Source: Paenibacillus tundrae | GTDB taxonomy: Bacteria > Bacillota > Bacilli > Paenibacillales > Paenibacillaceae | Direction: 5' to 3' | DNA length: 64,000 nucleotides | Assembly (NCBI RefSeq): GCF_036884255.1 | Contig: NZ_CP145605.1 | Span: 2,232,001 to 2,296,000 of the forward strand | Shown: positions 25,474 to 34,088 of the stretch, one piece after another | Layout of the letters: each line of letters opens with the position of its first letter | Position numbering within the stretch: position 1 is the first letter of the stretch | The notes under the pieces: model-generated | Databases searched by the model: none | What the model was told of the DNA's origin: nothing | What the model saw: only the letters and a program-made list of their open reading frames with translations | Position numbers and translations under genes: made by a program

Positions 25474-25506
25474 TGCGATCCCCCCTAATTAAGGAGTGAA
25501 TACAAA

Positions 25507-26310
25507 ATGACATATAAATTAATTGCACTTGATGTCGATGGAACATTGCTGAACGATCACCATGAACTAACTGAGATGACACAAGAAACCTTGATTCGTG
25601 CATCCCGTCAAGGGATAGAGATTGTGCTGTGCTCAGGAAGAGGACCAGCCAACACGATTCCTTTTATGGAGCAGATGGGTTTGGCAGGCTACGTGATAAC
25701 ACATAACGGAGCGGTAACTGCTGAAGTAAGCACACGTGAAATTGTTCATCGTTTTGCTATGGAGGGTCAGGGGCTAGAGCCGTTTATCACGTATTGTCGG
25801 GAGAACGGGGTTCATTTTGACATTAACACGGCATTTGGATTGTATGTGGATCAGCCGGAAGGGCTGGAATTGCAAGTACAAGAGATGTATCGCAACTTTA
25901 TGATGAAGCCACAACAGTTGCCACAATGGGCAGATCTAACTGAACCACTGGTCAAATTTACGGCCTTTGGACCGTTAGAGCAAATGAACACAGTACAGCA
26001 AGAGTGGGGGAACTGGAATCTTCCCTACTACATGACACGTAGTGGAGACTTTTTCATTGATCTGATGCACCCCGAAGCAACCAAAGGTACAGCATTGAAA
26101 AGATTAGCTGAATCCAAAGGCATTCAGCCCTCTGAGGTAATGGCTATTGGTAATTATTATAATGATATAACGATGCTGACCTATGCAGACAAAGGAATTG
26201 CGATGGACAATTCTCCTGATGAAGTGAAAGCAGCTGCAGATGAAGTGACACTTTCGAACAATGATCAGGGCGTGGCACATTCGATTCGAAAACATGTATT
26301 AGGTGAATAG
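25507..26310 (+). CDS. Cof-type HAD-IIB phosphatase
   Basis: A 267-residue phosphatase of the haloacid dehalogenase superfamily, subfamily IIB. Motif I is ALDVDGTLLND (catalytic Asp), motif II is the serine in LCSGR, motif III includes KGTALKRLAE, and motif IV is AIGNYYNDITML. In motif IV the first aspartate usual for G-D-x-x-N-D is asparagine (GNYYND), while the second D is kept; this may affect magnesium binding. The C2-type cap lies between residues 85 and 185. Substrate unknown, probably a sugar phosphate or flavin precursor. AAGGAG lies before the ATG; this unit starts just after the repeat and hairpin cluster. Confidence 0.88.
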   Translation: MTYKLIALDVDGTLLNDHHELTEMTQETLIRASRQGIEIVLCSGRGPANTIPFMEQMGLAGYVITHNGAVTAEVSTREIVHRFAMEGQGLEPFITYCRENGVHFDINTAFGLYVDQPEGLELQVQEMYRNFMMKPQQLPQWADLTEPLVKFTAFGPLEQMNTVQQEWGNWNLPYYMTRSGDFFIDLMHPEATKGTALKRLAESKGIQPSEVMAIGNYYNDITMLTYADKGIAMDNSPDEVKAAADEVTLSNNDQGVAHSIRKHVLGE

Positions 26311-26419
26311 GATCAAATTAAACGGACGAACTAGAAAACGCTAAGGGTTGATCTCATAATCTACTGTCTTCCTGGGCAACCTAAGAGAATAATCTTAGAA
26401 GACCAAGGAGGACGGATTC

Positions 26420-27544
26420 ATGGAACTACATGTGGAGCTCATTCCGAATCTGCGAACATTAGGCGGCGAAGTACTGGATGTAATGGTACATGGTCAATAC
26501 GTAGGTTCGCTTTTAGTCGTGTATAGAGAGAATGATCGGTTATCGGGAAGCCTTCAATTGGAACGTGGATCGCTAACAGAAGCATCTGAAGAAATCGTTA
26601 TGGACAAGGTACATGAATATGTTCGTGCGCTTGTTGATGCGGTGGAAGCTGATTATTACGAAGTGTTAGTCAACTGCGGAACACTGCGTTCGGTGTTGCT
26701 GAAACCCGATACCGAGGTTGAGGTGGAATGGTACGAAGAAGAGAGCCTATATGATAGGGATTACGATGATACGGATGTGAGTGAGATTCAGATCATTCCA
26801 GGCTCGCAAGATGAATCTTTTACATATCAGGATCAGGAGCATCTGCTGGAGATGGAACTAGTATCAGCGGGACGCAACATATCGACGTATGTATTTAATG
26901 ATGTACAAGGTCAGGAACTTGCCGAAGCGACGCTGAAACAGTATGGAGCAGATGTCCAAGGTGAAATTCACTGGTATGACGAGCCGGATGAACAACAGCA
27001 AGAGATTGCTGCAGAGTTGCTTGTGCGAGAGTTGGATGAAGAATTGATCGATACGATCACGATTCACTTCTGGCATCAGGGGAACCAATTCGATTCGGTA
27101 GAGTGGGTGCACCGTGACTTTGCTGGGGAAGATGACCACGAAGATGAAGATGATGTAACTTCGGATGACGAATACCGAGCAGTTGGTGCGCTAAGTAATG
27201 CTTCTCATTACGATACAACAGGTCGAACTGTAGATGAGATGCAAGACAGAGATGCAGAGGATATCTCTTACGTCATGCTTGTACGTAAAGACCGAGAGTT
27301 CCGTGAGTACGCACTGTACCTTCAGGAACGTGGTGGACTGCCAGTGGGAACAGCTACAATTGATACTTCACATCCGGATCTAACCGGATATATAGATTAT
27401 CAGATTCCGGGTACCAATGTGCAGCGACAGAGCTTAGTTGAGGTGCTTCTGAAGGAACTGGACAAAGAGCTTGAGTTCGATACGTTGCATCTGACGATGT
27501 TATATCGCAATCAGATTATTGATGAAGCAAGGATTGACAGGTAA
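26420..27544 (+). CDS. Unrecognised acidic protein with three related blocks
   Basis: A 374-residue, strongly acidic, soluble protein with no signal peptide or membrane segment. I do not recognise a family. It looks like three repeats of about 90-100 residues (roughly 1-95, 145-230, 280-374). Each has a beta-rich start, a Gly-x-Gly-like turn (for instance VGTATIDTSHPDLTGYIDY in the third), an amphipathic helix with V/L-x-x-L-D-x-E-L (LVRELDEELIDTITIHFW in the second, LLKELDKELEFDTLHLTML in the third) and a closing strand. Acidic linkers (EDDHEDEDDVTSDDE) separate them. AAGGAGG lies before the ATG. A terminator follows straight after the stop. Confidence 0.6.
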   Translation: MELHVELIPNLRTLGGEVLDVMVHGQYVGSLLVVYRENDRLSGSLQLERGSLTEASEEIVMDKVHEYVRALVDAVEADYYEVLVNCGTLRSVLLKPDTEVEVEWYEEESLYDRDYDDTDVSEIQIIPGSQDESFTYQDQEHLLEMELVSAGRNISTYVFNDVQGQELAEATLKQYGADVQGEIHWYDEPDEQQQEIAAELLVRELDEELIDTITIHFWHQGNQFDSVEWVHRDFAGEDDHEDEDDVTSDDEYRAVGALSNASHYDTTGRTVDEMQDRDAEDISYVMLVRKDREFREYALYLQERGGLPVGTATIDTSHPDLTGYIDYQIPGTNVQRQSLVEVLLKELDKELEFDTLHLTMLYRNQIIDEARIDR

Positions 27545-27572
27545 AGGGCTGCGGCTCTTTACTTTTTTATTT
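27541..27572 (+). terminator. Terminator of the three-block protein gene
   Basis: GTAAAG...CTTTAC stem with an inner GC pair around TGCG, followed by a T run; it overlaps the stop codon. Confidence 0.75.
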
Positions 27573-27644
27573 GCTTTTTTGACGAAATATACATTTCCGG
27601 GTATAGTTCCATTATTCATTAGAGACAAAGGAGTGCGGAGAAAG

Positions 27645-28199
27645 ATGGAGCAATCATTTACAATCATCCAAGACATCATTAACGAAGACTTTCGAGCTAA
27701 GTTGGCAGAGCCAAAAGATACGGAGGCGGTCATGGCTCTTCTGACAGAGACAGCGGAATGGCTGCGTAGTCAGGGTTCATCCCAGTGGAGTGCCCTACTA
27801 GAGGGAGAGGATTCGCATGATACGGAAGGCGCTATTCGGCGTGGTGATGTTTTTGTGTTCAAAAAAGGCGCTGATATCGCTGGAATGGTCATTCTGATGC
27901 GTAAGCCGAGTGCTTGGGACAGTCAACTATGGGGAACGAGAGCACATGCGGAAGATGGAGCAGTTTATTTGCACCGCCTAGCCATTAGTAGAGAGTATGC
28001 TAAAACAGGTCTCGGACGTAGTATATTGGATTGGGCAACCGAAGGCATTCAGTTTGAGGGTAAACACACGATGCGATTGGATTGTGGTGCGGACAATGCT
28101 ACTCTCAATGCGTTTTATGCTCGTCATGGTTACACGTTTGTAGGTGATACTGAGGGATACAGCACGTATGAGAAGTCTTTAGGGTTAAATGAATGTTAA
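27645..28199 (+). CDS. GNAT family N-acetyltransferase
   Basis: A 184-residue acetyl-CoA-dependent acetyltransferase. The GNAT core spans about residues 20-175: the acetyl-CoA binding motif A is YLHRLAISREYAKTGLGRSILDWA, with a somewhat degenerate Q/R-x-x-G-x-G/A loop (AKTGLGRS), and motif B is MRLDCGADNATLNAFYARHGYTFVG. The start ATG at 27645 has GCGGAGAAAG just before it; the open frame extends upstream through the terminator of the previous gene and is rejected. The substrate is unknown. Confidence 0.85.
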   Translation: MEQSFTIIQDIINEDFRAKLAEPKDTEAVMALLTETAEWLRSQGSSQWSALLEGEDSHDTEGAIRRGDVFVFKKGADIAGMVILMRKPSAWDSQLWGTRAHAEDGAVYLHRLAISREYAKTGLGRSILDWATEGIQFEGKHTMRLDCGADNATLNAFYARHGYTFVGDTEGYSTYEKSLGLNEC

Positions 28200-28231
28200 G
28201 TTGGTTGCGTATTGAATAAAATAAATATACT

Positions 28232-28270
28232 GAGCCGGGAGCGTAGATTACAGCTCACCGGCTCTTATTA
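28232..28270 (+). terminator. Probable terminator of the GNAT gene
   Basis: GAGCCGG (28232-28238) pairs with CCGGCTC (28258-28264), with a GAGC/GCTC inner pair, followed by a short T-rich tail. Confidence 0.55.
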
Positions 28271-28440
28271 TGCAACGTATAATGATAAAGGGAGAAATGA
28301 CTCATCATGTAACATGTTATCCCAGTGTAAGAAGAATGGAGAGGAAATGTTCAGTTATTGCTTTACTGAAACATACGTTCTAATATATCATAATTGAAGA
28401 TGTACTTATAAGATCGAAGCAAGAAAGGGGGAAACTAACG

Positions 28441-29577
28441 GTGAAATTGCTGCAGGCGCTATTCTTTCCTCCGGAGCAGCCCGGAGGTGTATCCTCTATG
28501 ATACCGTATATGCAAGAGAGGTTCACAACTCCCCGATGGGAAATGGATCTGTTCTCGCTACCCAAACGTATTCGCAACAAAGGTAGAGAAGATATTGCTT
28601 TTGAGACGTTCGATTGGACCTTGTATCAGGACAGTCCGATTGTTCAGAAATATATGCAAACGTATCGTGATTACTTATGGTGGACTAAATTACGAATTCA
28701 GAAGCCGTATGATCTCATCCACGCACATCATCCAATTGCCGGTCTTGCGATGAAAAAGGTTTTCCCAGACACACCTCTCATTCAAACGATTCACTCTAGT
28801 TATGAACGAGAGTTGATTCTGAATGGTCGGATCGAGCCCGATGGATTGGAACATCAATTCCTGGTGGCGATTTACCGTGAGCTGGAGCATCAAGCAGAAC
28901 GGTTGTTAACCGTGTCTGACTCGTTCCGTCGTTATTTGGGTGCTTATGTTCAACAACCGGATACCATCGGCATAATACCGAATGGATTCGATGAAAAAAG
29001 GTTTAAACCGATTGCGCATGACAATGCCATCCCACAGTTAGTTACCGTATGTCGCCTTGTGCCGGCCAAAGGTCTGGATATTCTGTTCAAGGCATGCGCG
29101 GAACTTAAGGATCGAGGACTAGATTACGTTCTTCATATTATCGGAGATGGACCGATTCGCCCTGATCTGGAGGAGTTGGCACAGCGCCTTGGGATATATA
29201 ACGAAACGATATTTTATGGTTACACGCTGCATCCTGAGGAATTTATGCCGTTCTTTGATATTTTTGTACTTCCTTCACGTGCGGAGGCCTTCGGATCTGT
29301 CTTTGCAGAGGCTGCACTGAGCTGTCTAGCGTTGGTTGGTACAGATGTTGGAGGAATCCCTGAACAGATTGAGAATGGTAGTAACGGACTGTTGGTTCCT
29401 TCTGAGGACCCGTCTGCGCTTGCAGAAGCTTTAGAGAAGGTGATGGTCGACCCAGCTTATCGTTATGAGCTTGCACGCTCAGCATGTGAGAAGGCGAAGA
29501 CGCATTATTCTCTAGGTAGATCAGTCAATGAACTAAAAAAAATGTATTTGCAATTCGCTAAACCCTCTTTAACCTAA
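28441..29577 (+). CDS. Glycosyltransferase family 4 (GT-B fold)
   Basis: A 378-residue cytoplasmic glycosyltransferase. The donor-binding half has CRLVPAKGLDILFKACAEL, IIGDGPIRPDLEELA, and the GT4 signature PSRAEAFGSVFAEAAL with E-x7-E, followed by GTDVGGIPEQI. The N-terminal half carries a HAHHPIAGLAMKK acceptor-side motif. The protein begins with GTG (AAGGGGG ten bases earlier). Related proteins build cell-surface polysaccharide or glycolipid; spore-coat associated CotSA-like relatives exist. No polysaccharide cluster is adjacent. Terminator follows. Confidence 0.9.
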   Translation: MKLLQALFFPPEQPGGVSSMIPYMQERFTTPRWEMDLFSLPKRIRNKGREDIAFETFDWTLYQDSPIVQKYMQTYRDYLWWTKLRIQKPYDLIHAHHPIAGLAMKKVFPDTPLIQTIHSSYERELILNGRIEPDGLEHQFLVAIYRELEHQAERLLTVSDSFRRYLGAYVQQPDTIGIIPNGFDEKRFKPIAHDNAIPQLVTVCRLVPAKGLDILFKACAELKDRGLDYVLHIIGDGPIRPDLEELAQRLGIYNETIFYGYTLHPEEFMPFFDIFVLPSRAEAFGSVFAEAALSCLALVGTDVGGIPEQIENGSNGLLVPSEDPSALAEALEKVMVDPAYRYELARSACEKAKTHYSLGRSVNELKKMYLQFAKPSLT

Positions 29578-29599
29578 TAAAATAACGATATCTTAGAAG

Positions 29600-29652
29600 A
29601 ACACAACATAATTGCTGATACATAAGCAGTTATGCTGTGTTTTTTATTTTCT
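29600..29652 (+). terminator. Terminator of the glycosyltransferase gene
   Basis: Imperfect stem AACACAACATAATTGCT with AGCAGTTATGCTGTGTT, followed by six T residues and then a further T-rich tail. Confidence 0.8.
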
Positions 29653-29782
29653 GACTTTATGGTTAAGTTCTAAATAGTAGTCATTAATAGCGTGTATTAA
29701 ACAGATAGATGCGAACGTGTACTACAAATTAGATACTTACTGAATTGAAATGTTCAATTCGAAGGAAAGGGAGGAAGGAAGT

Positions 29783-30367
29783 TTGAAGATGTTGGCTAAA
29801 CCTCTTATAGCCTGTACGACCATAATAATGCTTCTTATTGCTGGTTGTACTGATCCGAATCATCGTGGACAATCCAAGGAATTAAGTGATATGGAAAGTA
29901 AGATTGCGTATCAGCCTGAAGTATTTTTAACTGATGTGGTGAACGATCATTTCAACATTACAGCTACGATTAACTATCGTAATAAGGAAAATGTGGAGCA
30001 TATCATTTACGAAATGTTCATTGAAGAACCCAAAGTGGAGATGGAACAGCTGCAAATGAGCTTTCATCTTCATCCACAAATGCTGAGTAAAATAGGTACA
30101 ACCAACATTTTCGAATCAAATGTCCTCTTTGATAACCTGCCAACAATTGCACCACATGGCACAAGTACAGGGGCATCCCTATTTAGGGCGTTCTTGTTAG
30201 ATCCATCGAAGGTAGATCGTGAGACATTGGAGATTTATACAGATCTGTACGTGAAGGTAAGCTATCAAGTAGATCGAGAAGAGTATGTTCATTATTTCAA
30301 GTTAAACGCAGAGCCCTCGGATGAGCTTGTGAATGTTCTTCATAATACTGCGATGACGCTGATTTGA
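29783..30367 (+). CDS. Lipoprotein of unknown function
   Basis: A 194-residue predicted lipoprotein. A signal peptide (KMLAKPLIACTTIIMLLIAGC) ends in the lipobox IAGC, so the cysteine near residue 24 would be acylated and the protein held on the outer face of the membrane. The rest is a beta-rich domain with no recognised motif. The start is TTG 29783, eight bases after AAGGGAGG (29767-29774); ATG 29789 is also possible. Isolated gene; function not known. Confidence 0.75.
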   Translation: MKMLAKPLIACTTIIMLLIAGCTDPNHRGQSKELSDMESKIAYQPEVFLTDVVNDHFNITATINYRNKENVEHIIYEMFIEEPKVEMEQLQMSFHLHPQMLSKIGTTNIFESNVLFDNLPTIAPHGTSTGASLFRAFLLDPSKVDRETLEIYTDLYVKVSYQVDREEYVHYFKLNAEPSDELVNVLHNTAMTLI

Positions 30368-30407
30368 CTTTTAAAACTAAACAATAGATAAAAAAATACA
30401 AATAAAA

Positions 30408-30445
30408 ACCGACTCTTAAAATAAATGAATTATCCTAGAGTCGGT
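30408..30445. terminator. Bidirectional terminator between lipoprotein and ykvI
   Basis: A nine-pair stem ACCGACTCT (30408-30416) with AGAGTCGGT (30437-30445). The A run upstream (for minus, a T run) makes it better for the ykvI side. Confidence 0.7.
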
Positions 30446-30474
30446 CTATTCAGCTCAAGTTGCCACAAAGTGAA

Positions 30475-31533
30475 CTAGTATTTTTCTTTTGTCCCTCGGA
30501 AACTGCCCCAACGATCCATAATTAATTTAAAAGCCCAGATGAGTGCCAAACATCCGAAAATGGGGTAAAGAATAGATAATAGAGAGCTGAAGCCAAATTG
30601 ACTAAAGGAGTAACATAGCAACATAATAACCAGCATAATGACCCGCGGGTGTACACGAATGTTTTGTCTGACCTGTAGCGTCATACCATAAATATCTGCC
30701 ACAAAGGTGCTGAATATTTCCATGAAAATCAGGGATACATAAACGGACTGAACGATCCAACCAAGCTGAAAGGCAATGCTGCCCATCGGAATTTCAAATT
30801 GTGTTATTCCCGGCATCTGTGCAGACATTGCAAAATGAGCAGCGAGCAGCATAAAGCCTACTCCAATTCCGCCTAGTACGCCGCCCCACTTCAGCATGTT
30901 TCGACTATGAATCTGGTTACCTAAAGGTACGAGTACAGCTTGAGCCAATACCAGATTAAATGAAGTGTACAAGAGTGGGGACAGCCATACCTGTATCAGA
31001 CTTTTATCGGTTGTTAACGTGATAAATCTAGAAGCCCCAGGATGATGGAGTGTGCTGGTAATCATAAGTAGCGAGAGCAGCAGCATCATCGGCACAACGA
31101 TACTATTCATCTGCATGATGGCTCGGATACCTCGTCCCAGAAGAAGGTAAGTACCGACAAGTGTAACGAGCAAGCCGGTCTGGTAATGCAAGCCGAGATG
31201 TTCAACAAAGACGGAGCCTGCTCCAGCCAACATGACGCTGTTCACTCCAATGAGAATGAGAAGGGTAATCCAAGTGATCCATCTGCCTGCTTTGTAACCG
31301 AATAAATGCTTATTAAGATCTTCATAGGAGCGGGAGCCTGTATCGTGTGCAATGAGCATCATTTTGGTGCCTAGCCAGACAAAAAGTATGGTGGATAGGC
31401 CGATGGTGAGTGTTGCCCATTTGCCATACTGGGTAAAAAACTGCAGGATTTCCTGACCTGTTGCAAAGCCGGCACCTACCACCGTTCCAATGTATGTAAA
31501 TGCGATCTGCAGCACCCGAAATGCCTGTTTCAT
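30475..31533 (-). CDS. ykvI: YkvI-type membrane transporter
   Basis: A 352-residue integral membrane protein with about ten hydrophobic segments and the LeuT-type unwound first helix, TYIGTVVGAGFATGQEILQFF, which marks the YkvI family of the APC superfamily. A charged loop (TGSRSYEDLNKHLFG) and a C-terminal tail that ends RGTKEKY lie inside. Its substrate is not known from sequence; related proteins are amino acid or ion symporters. The start ATG has a GAGAGGGGAA-like site upstream. It stands alone, divergent from xpt. Confidence 0.88.
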   Translation of the reverse strand: MKQAFRVLQIAFTYIGTVVGAGFATGQEILQFFTQYGKWATLTIGLSTILFVWLGTKMMLIAHDTGSRSYEDLNKHLFGYKAGRWITWITLLILIGVNSVMLAGAGSVFVEHLGLHYQTGLLVTLVGTYLLLGRGIRAIMQMNSIVVPMMLLLSLLMITSTLHHPGASRFITLTTDKSLIQVWLSPLLYTSFNLVLAQAVLVPLGNQIHSRNMLKWGGVLGGIGVGFMLLAAHFAMSAQMPGITQFEIPMGSIAFQLGWIVQSVYVSLIFMEIFSTFVADIYGMTLQVRQNIRVHPRVIMLVIMLLCYSFSQFGFSSLLSILYPIFGCLALIWAFKLIMDRWGSFRGTKEKY

Positions 31534-31735
31534 GCGTTTCCCCTCTCAGGCCCCTGAATAGTTTGGACATGCGGGTGCCATGGTACAAGGTATGCTTGAC
31601 CCTGGAAACTCATGACAATGAGCTCATTCTTTAAGCACGATTGTAAGGCTAAGTAACAATAAAGCTGATTCGCTTGAATTGACAGTCATATCTATGATAC
31701 TTTTACGTCATAGGATAGGCTTGGGAGGTCAAATC

Positions 31736-32317
31736 ATGGAAGTGTTGAAACAACGTATTTTAGAAGAAGGAGTAGTCATCTCTGATCAGGTGCTTAAATT
31801 GGATGGACTGCTGAATCATCAGATTGACCCTGGTTTGACAATGGAAATGGGACGTGAGTTTGCCTCACGTTTTCGTGAGAGTGGTGTAACACGTGTTATT
31901 ACGGTAGAGTCTTCTGGCATCCCGGTAGCTTTTGCTGTTGCACATGAGCTAGGAGTACCTCTTGTATTCGCTAGACGCAAAAAAACGCTACTGGCTGACC
32001 CTGATGCCTACTGTGAACGTGTACCATCGTTTACGAAAGGAATTGTGACCGATATTATGGTGTCTCGTGAATATATTCATGAGAATGATCGTATTTTGTT
32101 CATAGACGATATTATTGCTAATGGGGATGCAGCTCGCGGTGTTATCAAGATCATTGAACGCTCTGGGGCTGAATTAGTTGGTTTCGGAGTAGTCGTCGAA
32201 AAATGTTTTCAAGCAGGAGCACGAACTATTCGTGAACAGGGAATTCCTGTTGAAGCCTTGGTACGTATTCGTTCCCTGAACGATGGAAGCATTCAGTTTG
32301 ACGATAACGAAATGTGA
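31736..32317 (+). CDS. xpt: Xanthine phosphoribosyltransferase
   Basis: A 193-residue purine salvage enzyme that converts xanthine and PRPP to XMP. The PRPP-binding signature is ILFIDDIIANGDAARGVIKII, with the xanthine-side segment SSGIPVAFAVAHELGVPLVFARRKK. ATG 31736 has GGGAGGTC six bases upstream; the open frame begins earlier without a ribosome site. In Bacillus xpt is under a guanine riboswitch; I looked for the conserved purine-riboswitch core between 31534 and 31735 and did not see it. A weak promoter (TTGAAT-16-GATACT) lies near 31674-31701. No pbuX is present downstream. Confidence 0.93.
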   Translation: MEVLKQRILEEGVVISDQVLKLDGLLNHQIDPGLTMEMGREFASRFRESGVTRVITVESSGIPVAFAVAHELGVPLVFARRKKTLLADPDAYCERVPSFTKGIVTDIMVSREYIHENDRILFIDDIIANGDAARGVIKIIERSGAELVGFGVVVEKCFQAGARTIREQGIPVEALVRIRSLNDGSIQFDDNEM

Positions 32318-32414
32318 CATTTTAAAGGAAAAGGGCCTATTTTTTGAACAATGCCTTTGCATGACCGCAGAATTCATTTATAATGGGGTTATGTTAGGGA
32401 GAGGAGGCAACACC

Positions 32415-32744
32415 ATGGGGAACCAACCGGCAACAGAACAATTTTTCATTGATAAGCTGGCGGAATCGAAAGTTCATTTTGAACGTGCCCTGGATTGTAA
32501 ACATACGGAATTCGATGACCTTTATCCCTATATGATTGAACATCCTCAATTTTTCTGGTACAAACGCTATGTTGCCTGGTCAGAACTTCTGACGATTGTA
32601 GGCTTGTGTGAAGAGTTGTCCTTCTCTTGGAAAGAGCAATTTACACCGCATCAAGTGGAGTACCTTGAAGAACGTGTGATGTCCGCCAAAGTGCTTGATT
32701 TTTGGTTTGAGAAGAATGACAGCAAAGAGCACGCGCAGCGGTAA
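32415..32744 (+). CDS. Hypothetical cytosolic protein (109 aa)
   Basis: A 109-residue protein, acidic, probably helical, with aromatic residues (HPQFFWYKRYVAWSELL). No family is recognised. AGAGGAGG eight bases before the ATG at 32415 gives good support; the open frame begins upstream within the xpt end. It lies 98 bases after xpt with no clear terminator between them, so the two may be co-transcribed. Confidence 0.6.
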   Translation: MGNQPATEQFFIDKLAESKVHFERALDCKHTEFDDLYPYMIEHPQFFWYKRYVAWSELLTIVGLCEELSFSWKEQFTPHQVEYLEERVMSAKVLDFWFEKNDSKEHAQR

Positions 32745-32797
32745 ATTTCAGTCGGGACATACGTTTCGTATGACATGACAGTCCAATACAGTCACGT

Positions 32798-32832
32798 GAG
32801 ACCTAAATGAGTTGTCATTTAGGTCTCTTTTT
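32798..32832 (+). terminator. Terminator after the 32415 gene
   Basis: Perfect 13-bp stem GAGACCTAAATGA (32798-32810), loop GTTG, complement to 32827, then a T5 run. Confidence 0.93.
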
Positions 32833-32864
32833 GTAAATTAATTTGGAACATAGGAGCCATAGAC

Positions 32865-33083
32865 ATGATTAGTGATACAGAGCTGGATGCCCTGCGTTTG
32901 TCAGGTGAAAAGGTTAGAGTGGTAAGGGACGAGCTTGAGTCCAATGATGTAACAGGAATTGTTGTTGCTTGGGATGGAGAGCAGGTACTCATTCGGCGGC
33001 AGAATCGACGTGTGGTTAAGCTCGATCGTAGTTATCGCTATCAGCTGTTCAGCGAGCCGCGCCAGAGTCCACTTAGCGAGTAG
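32865..33083 (+). CDS. Hypothetical small protein (72 aa)
   Basis: A 72-residue protein. The central part (TGIVVAWDGEQVLIRRQNRRVVKLDRSYRYQLF) reads like a small beta-barrel with a conserved basic surface, as in SH3-like or KOW-type folds, but I cannot name a family. TAGGAGC precedes the ATG. It lies between two transcription units; the next gene begins 112 bases downstream. Confidence 0.6.
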   Translation: MISDTELDALRLSGEKVRVVRDELESNDVTGIVVAWDGEQVLIRRQNRRVVKLDRSYRYQLFSEPRQSPLSE

Positions 33084-33154
33084 GAAATGAGCTAACGGGA
33101 TTTACCATCCTCCTATAGGCATAATCGATTCGCTCAGGAGAAAGGATAGTTACA

Positions 33155-33199
33155 GTGAAGGATGTGGAACTATCTCCGAGAGGGCGTGCAATGATATGA
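33155..33199 (+). CDS. Possible 14-codon leader frame coupled to the CMD gene
   Basis: A GTG frame (MKDVELSPRGRAMI) follows GGAGAAAGGATAG by about eight bases. Its TGA stop overlaps the ATG start of the next gene (ATGA), an arrangement typical of translational coupling. The coding evidence is only the ribosome site and the overlap, so this may be chance. Confidence 0.25.
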   Translation: MKDVELSPRGRAMI

Positions 33200-33525
33200 C
33201 ATTGATGAATGAAAAGGTTCACGCGTATAAGGATCAGATTGGTGAGTTGAGCGATGTGCTACCGGGAGTGGTGAAGTCTTACCATGAGTTTACGGGAGAA
33301 TGCTTTCAGCCAGGAGCCATTGATGCCAAAACGAAACAATTAATCGCCTTGGGCATTGGCTTATTTGCGAATAACGAAGTGTGTACCTTCTATCACGTGG
33401 AGGAAGCTCGTGCGAAGGGTGCTACCGATCAGGAGATCATGGAGACCGTTGCAGTGGCGGGTGCCGTAGGCGGCGGTCATGCACTATCTCAGGGCGCAAT
33501 GCGCGTACAGAAGGCGCTGCACTAA
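33196..33525 (+). CDS. Carboxymuconolactone decarboxylase (AhpD-like) family protein
   Basis: A 109-residue alpha-helical protein of the CMD family. The conserved core is DAKTKQLIALGIGLFANNEVCTFYHVEEARAKGATDQEI, with the C-x3-H motif (CTFYH). AhpD proper has a C-x-x-C pair; only one cysteine is present here, so alkylhydroperoxidase activity would need a different mechanism. ATG 33196 is preceded by GAGAGGGCG; a second ATG at 33205 is possible. Role unknown. Confidence 0.85.
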   Translation: MTLMNEKVHAYKDQIGELSDVLPGVVKSYHEFTGECFQPGAIDAKTKQLIALGIGLFANNEVCTFYHVEEARAKGATDQEIMETVAVAGAVGGGHALSQGAMRVQKALH

Positions 33526-33549
33526 GCAGGATGGGGCTATATCAATGAA

Positions 33550-33596
33550 AATAAGGACGTATTCCTTGGCAAATGCTACGGGAATAGGTCCTTATT
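33550..33596. terminator. Terminator between the CMD gene and the NlpC/P60 gene
   Basis: AATAAGGACGTATTCC (33550-33565) and GGGAATAGGTCCTTATT (33580-33596) form an almost perfect stem; usable by both convergent genes. Confidence 0.85.
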
Positions 33597-33615
33597 TATG
33601 TACATCGAAGTTATA

Positions 33616-34086
33616 TTATATTTTTCCAATCATTTTATTATACATAAACTGGCCAGTAACTCGGCGAGCCGTAACATAACGGTCTTTGAAGTAAGGGTTA
33701 GACAATTTAGTGATGCTGACACCTTTGCTGCTTGATGCGTGTGCGAATTGGCCGTCACCGATGTAAACACCTGCGTGTGAAACACCTTTACCCATTGTAT
33801 TGAAGAATACGAGATCGCCTGTGCGAAGGTTCGCTTTGGATACAGGAGTTCCTGCTTTCGCTTGCTGCTGGGAAGTGCGGGGTAGATCGATGCTATATTT
33901 ATCAAAAAGATATCTCATAAATCCAGAACAATCGAAGCCGGCCATTGTTGTACCGCCCCATTTGTAAGGAATACCTGCCATGTTATTAACGACGGTGTTG
34001 ATTGTGCTTGCCTCTGTACTTGTTGCACCTGAAGTAAATAGTACTGCTGCTCCAAAAATGGAGATGATAAGTTTTTTCAAAATCAA
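33616..34086 (-). CDS. Secreted NlpC/P60 peptidoglycan endopeptidase
   Basis: A 156-residue cell-wall hydrolase. An N-terminal signal peptide (MILKKLIISIFGAAVLFTS, cleavage near SEAST) is followed at once by the NlpC/P60 domain without LysM or SH3 domains. The catalytic cysteine is in GFDCSGFMRYLFDK, the histidine is in GVSHAGVYIGD and the third polar residue is in FAHASSS. It cleaves D-Glu-diaminopimelate-type stem bonds in the family. The upstream ydaO-type riboswitch predicts down-regulation when c-di-AMP is high. Convergent with the CMD gene. Confidence 0.93.
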   Translation of the reverse strand: MILKKLIISIFGAAVLFTSGATSTEASTINTVVNNMAGIPYKWGGTTMAGFDCSGFMRYLFDKYSIDLPRTSQQQAKAGTPVSKANLRTGDLVFFNTMGKGVSHAGVYIGDGQFAHASSSKGVSITKLSNPYFKDRYVTARRVTGQFMYNKMIGKI

Positions 34087-34088
34087 TG

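Noticed and set aside
24740-25603. Long open frames over the GC-rich array in several frames and both strands
   Set aside because: They arise because the repeat unit contains no stop codons; there is no ribosome site, the predicted products are periodic artefacts (Pro/Ala/Arg/Leu runs), and they extend into the flanking rsuA-type and HAD genes.
28212-28397. 61-codon frame between GNAT and glycosyltransferase genes
   Set aside because: It spans the terminator hairpin at 28232-28264 and lacks a ribosome site.
31534-31735. Purine riboswitch upstream of xpt
   Set aside because: The conserved purine-riboswitch core was not found between ykvI and xpt.
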